Part shown: piece after piece, positions 60,303-64,000 of the stretch
How the letters are laid out: every line of letters begins with the position of its first letter
Position numbering within the stretch: position 1 is the stretch's first letter
Assembly (NCBI RefSeq): GCF_002583555.1
Contig: NZ_BEGX01000071.1
Coordinates: 1 to 64,000, forward strand
Direction of reading: 5' to 3'
DNA from: Pseudonocardia sp. N23
GTDB taxonomy: Bacteria; Actinomycetota; Actinomycetes; Mycobacteriales; Pseudonocardiaceae
DNA: 64,000 nucleotides
The notes under the pieces: generated by a model
Seen by the model: the letters and a program-made list of their open reading frames with translations, nothing else
What the model was told of the DNA's origin: nothing
Database searches by the model: none
Program-made: the position numbers and the translations under genes

Positions 60303-61505
60303 GTGACCGTGACGACGGCCGAGCACACACGATCGCGGCGCCGCTGGCTCGTGCTCACGATCGGGGTGTTCTCGCAGTCGTCGGCCTGCGCGTTCGTCTA
60401 CGGCATCCCGTTCCTCGTGCCCCAGCTGCGTGACACGTTCGGCCTGTCGCTCGCCGCCGTCGGGGTCTACGTCGCCGCACCCACCGCCGGCCTGCTGCTC
60501 ACCCTCGTGGCCTGGGGAGCGGCCGCCGACCGATTCGGCGAACGCCGTGTCATGGCACTCGGCCTCGGCACCGGCTGCCTCGCGATGGGCTGGGTCGCGC
60601 TCGGCCCGCACGACGACGGCGCCGGCGTCGTCGTCCTGCTGGCGCTGGCCGGGGCACTGTCGTCGTCGGTGTGGGCCGCCAGCGGACGCATGGTGATGGG
60701 CTGGTTCCCGCGCACCGAACGTGGCGTCGCGATGGGGATCCGGCAGACCGCGCAACCCCTCGGCGTCGGCATCGCCGGCCTCGTGCTGCCGACGCTGGGA
60801 CAGCACCTCGGCCCCTTCACCGCGCTCGCCGTCCCTGCCGGGCTGTGCCTGGTCGCCGCCGTCCTGATCGCGACGCTGGCGCCCGACCCGCCCCGCGAAC
60901 CCCGCCGGGCGGGCGCCCCCGCCGCGCGCTCGCCCTACGCCGGCACCCCGCTGTGGCGCATCCACCTGAGCAGCGCGCTGCTCGTCGTGCCGCAGTTCGC
61001 GATCGCCGTGTTCTCCACCGAGTACCTCGTCCGTGAGCAGCACTGGGCCGCGGCGTCGGCGGGGGCGTTCGTCGCGGTCATGCAGGTCGTCGGCGCCGCC
61101 GGGCGGATCGGGGCCGGATGGTGGTCCGACCGCGTCGGCTCCCGGATGCGACCCATGCGTCAGCTCGCCGCAGCGGCGGCGTTCGTCCTGCTCGCCTTCG
61201 CGCTCGGCGACCTCGTCGCGCCCTGGCTCGCCGTCGCCGCGCTCGCGGTGGGGGCCGTGGTGTCGGTGGCCGACAACGGACTGGCCTACACCGCGGTCGC
61301 CGAGATGGCCGGGTCGTCGTGGTCGGGCCGGGCCCTGGGCATCCAGAACACCGGCCAGAACCTCGTCTCCGCCGCCGCACCCGTCGCGCTCGGCGCGATC
61401 ATCGGGGTCGCGGGGTACGCCGTCGGGTTCGCGGTGGCAGCGCTCGCCCCGCTCGCCGCGATCACGACGACCCCCGTCCGTCGGGAGCGCCCGCCGTCGT
61501 GGTGA
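60303..61505 (+). CDS. MFS transporter
   Basis: 400 residues, 12 membrane helices. Motif A-like WGAAADRFGERRVMALG, helix 1 LVLTIGVFSQSSACAFVYGIPFLVP, and the second-half motif AGWWSDRVGSRM. Similar in plan to oxalate/formate and related organic-acid carriers. The GTG at 60303 is chosen for AGGAGG 6 bases upstream, over the ATG at 60285. It follows the broken dehydrogenase gene and two direct repeats. Substrate unknown. Confidence 0.88.
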   Translation: MTVTTAEHTRSRRRWLVLTIGVFSQSSACAFVYGIPFLVPQLRDTFGLSLAAVGVYVAAPTAGLLLTLVAWGAAADRFGERRVMALGLGTGCLAMGWVALGPHDDGAGVVVLLALAGALSSSVWAASGRMVMGWFPRTERGVAMGIRQTAQPLGVGIAGLVLPTLGQHLGPFTALAVPAGLCLVAAVLIATLAPDPPREPRRAGAPAARSPYAGTPLWRIHLSSALLVVPQFAIAVFSTEYLVREQHWAAASAGAFVAVMQVVGAAGRIGAGWWSDRVGSRMRPMRQLAAAAAFVLLAFALGDLVAPWLAVAALAVGAVVSVADNGLAYTAVAEMAGSSWSGRALGIQNTGQNLVSAAAPVALGAIIGVAGYAVGFAVAALAPLAAITTTPVRRERPPSW

Positions 61506-61509
61506 CGGG

Positions 61510-62520
61510 TCAGCTCTTGTCCCGCAGCGCCTTCGCCGTGGCCAGGACCAGCTCGGGGTCCGCCTCGTACGGGGTGTTGAGCGACAGCCGCGTCGCCAGC
61601 CCACCGAAGCGCTCCCGCAGCCCCGCGGCGACCTCGTCGGGCGTGCCGCCGACCGCGAACGCGGCGACGACGTCGTCGTCGACCAGCCCGGCCATCTCGT
61701 CCCACGCGTGCCGGCGCGACAACCCGTTGAGCTTCCCGTGCAGGTCCCCCCAGCCGTGCGCGTCCAGCACGGGCTTGTAGGCGGGCGTCGAGGCGTAGAA
61801 CGCGATCTGCTTGCGGGTGCCCGCCAACGCACGGGACCGGGCGTCCTCGTCCGCGCCCAGCACGACGAAGGCGGGCATGCTCACGGTGAACCCCGTGAGG
61901 TCACCGCCACGGGCGTCGCGCAGCGTCGGCAGGATGGCGTCGGACAGATAGCTCTTCGACGTCATCGGATGGCACATGATGCCGTCGGTGACCCGGCCGG
62001 CGACCTCGACCATCCGCGGGCCGACGGCGGCCAGCAGCACAGGTGGCGTGCCGTACGGGTTGGGGCCGGGGGAGAAGATCTCGGTCAGCAGGGTGTGGGA
62101 GTAGTACTCGCCCTTGAAGGACAGCCGCTCACCCGACTCGAACGCGCTCCAGATCGCACGCATCGCGGAGATGAACTCCTCCATCCGCGCGGCCGGGGCG
62201 CTCCACGGCATCCCGAAGCGACGCTCGATGTGCGCCTTGACCTGCGAGCCGATGCCCAGCTCGAAGCGGCCCTTCGAGATCAGCGTGATGTCGTTGGCCG
62301 ACATGGCGAGCGTCATCGGGGTGCGGGAGAACGCGACGGCGATCGCCGACTGCAGCGTCACGCTCTCCGTCGCCCGCGCCGCGAGCGCGAGGGTGACGAA
62401 CACGTCGTGCTGGGTCTCGGGGATGCCGACGCCGGAGTACCCCTCGGCCTCGGCGCGCACCGCGGCGGCCTCGATGGCCTCCGGGTCGTTGCGGACATCC
62501 ACCACGGCTTCGACCAGCAC
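61510..62520 (-). CDS. F420-dependent LLM-class oxidoreductase
   Basis: About 336 residues, luciferase-like TIM barrel. Landmarks: AEAEGYSGVGIPETQHDVF, AIAVAFSRTPMTLAMSANDI, GRFELGIGSQVKAHIERRFG and VGPRMVEVAGRVTDGIMCHP. This resembles actinobacterial proteins annotated as F420-dependent (TIGR03617-like). Substrate unknown. The GTG at 62520 has GGGAG about 9 bases upstream; the frame is open to 62559. It is tail-to-tail with the MFS gene 4 bases away. Confidence 0.87.
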   Translation of the reverse strand: MLVEAVVDVRNDPEAIEAAAVRAEAEGYSGVGIPETQHDVFVTLALAARATESVTLQSAIAVAFSRTPMTLAMSANDITLISKGRFELGIGSQVKAHIERRFGMPWSAPAARMEEFISAMRAIWSAFESGERLSFKGEYYSHTLLTEIFSPGPNPYGTPPVLLAAVGPRMVEVAGRVTDGIMCHPMTSKSYLSDAILPTLRDARGGDLTGFTVSMPAFVVLGADEDARSRALAGTRKQIAFYASTPAYKPVLDAHGWGDLHGKLNGLSRRHAWDEMAGLVDDDVVAAFAVGGTPDEVAAGLRERFGGLATRLSLNTPYEADPELVLATAKALRDKS

Positions 62521-62616
62521 CGGCAACCACGCTCCCTCGCATCGGCTGCGTCGATCCACTCACACCTGCCGGACCCGGGTCCACCCGGGTCCGGCAACGT
62601 CACTCGGCGGTCGTTC

Positions 62617-63753
62617 TCAGGTGCGGGGATGGTCGCCGAGCGGCGGGAAGGTGCCGGGCTGCTCACCGTGCTCGAACAGCTCCGCGGCCGGCCCGACGAT
62701 GAGCCGGTCCGGTGCGCCGACGACGCCGTCGTCGCGACCCGGGTAGTCGAACAGGTGCAGCACATGGCGCATCGCCTCGACCCGCGCCCGCTTCTTGTCG
62801 TTGCTCTTCACGACCGTCCAGGGCGCGTCGGCGGTGTCGGTGTAGAAGAACATCGCCTCCTTCGCCTCGGTGTAGGCGTCCCAGCGGTCGAGGGAGGCGA
62901 GGTCCATCGGGCTGAGCTTCCACTGCCGCACCGGGTCGACCTGGCGGATCGTGAAGCGGGTGCGCTGCTCGTCGCGTGACACCGAGAACCACAGCTTGAC
63001 CAGATGGGTGCCGCTGCGCACCAGCATCCGCTCGAACTCCGGCGCCGCGCGCAGGAACTCCATGTACTCGCGGGGATCGGCGAAGCCCATGACCCGCTCG
63101 ACGCCGGCACGGTTGTACCAGCTGCGGTCGAACAGCACGATCTCCCCACCCGCGGGCAGGTGCGCGACGTAGCGCTGGAAGTACCACTGCGTCTTCTCGC
63201 GGTCGGTCGGCTTCTCCAGCGCGACGACGCGGGCCCCGCGCGGGTTGAGGTGCTCGGTGAACCGCTTGATCGTGCCGCCCTTGCCGGCGGCGTCACGGCC
63301 CTCGAACAGCACGACGATCCGCTGCCCGGTGTCCTTCACCCAGTTCTGCAGCTTGAGCAGCTCGATCTGCAGGAGCCGCTTCGCGGCCTCGTACTCGTCG
63401 CGGTCGAACCGGCTGTCGTACGGGTAGCCCTCACGCCAGGTGTCGACGTGTGCGCCGTCGGGGCCGACCAGGCGGGGGTCGTCGTCGTCGGAGTCGTCGA
63501 CGAGGAAGTCCCGACCGGCCCCGACGGCCGCAGTGGTCGGGGCCACGCTCGTGGTCCGCGGCGCCGCGGCGCCGGCGGGCCAGATCCGGCCCGGCCGGGA
63601 GCGGCCGGCCCCCTCGGCGGCACTGCCGGCCGCTGCGCCACGGGCGGGGTCGGTCGTCGTGATGCCGGCGCCGGCCGGTCCGGGTCCGGGGTCCCTGGTG
63701 TCCGCTCCCGTCCCGGTGCCGGGGGTCGGGTCGAGCTCCGAGCTGTCGTCCAT
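62617..63753 (-). CDS. ppk2: polyphosphate kinase 2 with long acidic N-terminal extension
   Basis: 378 residues. The C-terminal ~260 residues are PPK2: FEGRDAAGKGGTIKR, FDRSWYNRAGVERVMGF, DPVRQWKLSPMDL and RWDAYTEAKEAMFFYTD. The first ~115 residues are low complexity (Gly/Ala/Pro/Asp, with a DDSDDDDPRLVGPDG acidic patch), absent from the PPK2 at 8455. The two catalytic parts are clearly different subgroups. An ATG at 63765 is also possible. It probably regenerates nucleotides from polyphosphate. Confidence 0.92.
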   Translation of the reverse strand: MDDSSELDPTPGTGTGADTRDPGPGPAGAGITTTDPARGAAAGSAAEGAGRSRPGRIWPAGAAAPRTTSVAPTTAAVGAGRDFLVDDSDDDDPRLVGPDGAHVDTWREGYPYDSRFDRDEYEAAKRLLQIELLKLQNWVKDTGQRIVVLFEGRDAAGKGGTIKRFTEHLNPRGARVVALEKPTDREKTQWYFQRYVAHLPAGGEIVLFDRSWYNRAGVERVMGFADPREYMEFLRAAPEFERMLVRSGTHLVKLWFSVSRDEQRTRFTIRQVDPVRQWKLSPMDLASLDRWDAYTEAKEAMFFYTDTADAPWTVVKSNDKKRARVEAMRHVLHLFDYPGRDDGVVGAPDRLIVGPAAELFEHGEQPGTFPPLGDHPRT

Positions 63754-63953
63754 GGCGCACACCATGACCCGTCCGGGTGACACGTCATCGTCGGCGACAT
63801 GGCCACGGGGTGTCCCACGGGCGTCGCCGGGAGGTCGACGCGAGGTGTGCCGGGGTGCTGCCCGGTGTCACATCCGGCTCATACGACGGTGTGGAAGGAT
63901 CGATCTCGGGGTGGCCGTGACCAGGCCACCGCGGTCGACGGAGGTCAGAGCAG

Positions 63954-64000
63954 GTGAGCGCACGCCCGAAGCGCACCCCCGGCGGGGCGCGGGTGTCCGC
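63954..64000 (+). CDS. start of a gene running off the window
   Basis: A GTG at 63954 with GGAGG 9 bases upstream opens SARPKRTPGGARVS before the window ends. Only 15 codons are visible, so the product cannot be named. It is divergent from the second ppk2. Confidence 0.5.
   Translation, partial: MSARPKRTPGGARVS

Overview
This is a very GC-rich stretch (third codon positions almost all G or C, many GTG starts) from an actinobacterium. Gene content fits a Pseudonocardia-like carboxydotroph or catabolic soil actinomycete: two form I CO dehydrogenase gene sets, a SAM-IV riboswitch (a class known from Actinobacteria), an F420-type oxidoreductase, PPK2 kinases and many CoA-dependent catabolic genes. 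The genus is an inference. No rRNA, tRNA, CRISPR array, integrase or intact transposase was seen.

Layout. 1-9.3 kb: STAS protein, a MarR/ABC-exporter divergent pair with a palindromic operator, a DJ-1/PfpI protein, a thiolase, a membrane-anchored Ser/Thr kinase and a PPK2. 9.3-25.9 kb is the CO oxidation island: a LysR regulator, a patch of decayed genes (histidine-kinase tail joined to a frameshifted FAD monooxygenase), coxD and coxE, two small proteins (one GIY-YIG-like), five tiny single-helix membrane proteins, then coxG-coxL1-coxS1-coxM1 plus an 83-aa leader ORF on the minus strand. These face coxM2-coxS2-coxL2 and an XdhC protein fused to a YHS metal-binding domain on the plus strand. 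Both CoxL proteins carry the form I motif AYxCSFR. A 16-bp dyad recurs upstream of the LysR gene, upstream of the small gene that precedes coxD, and between the two structural operons, suggesting one regulon.

26-30 kb: a TetR gene and two DHA2-type drug exporters, the second with a frameshifted C-terminus. 30-39 kb: an M24 peptidase-like protein, a CaiB CoA-transferase, a GAF/PucR regulator and a three-gene operon (83-aa protein, hydantoinase/oxoprolinase A and B); a shared 20-bp motif lies in the PucR and operon promoters. 39-46.8 kb: a ketone or alicyclic catabolic cluster (three SDRs, acyl-CoA ligase, TetR, enoyl-CoA hydratase, Baeyer-Villiger monooxygenase with a 4-hydroxyacetophenone-monooxygenase-like extension). 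A shared 28-bp operator precedes the ligase and the monooxygenase.

47-53 kb: bifunctional nuclease family protein, NDH-2-like dehydrogenase, FhuF-like iron-sulfur protein, a class V aminotransferase behind a SAM-IV riboswitch, and a sarcosine-oxidase-like flavoenzyme. 53-64 kb: alpha/beta hydrolase, two close SMP-30/gluconolactonase paralogs around an SDR and an orphan solute-binding lipoprotein, a frameshifted E1-alpha dehydrogenase gene, an MFS carrier, an F420/LLM oxidoreductase, a second PPK2 and the first codons of a further gene.
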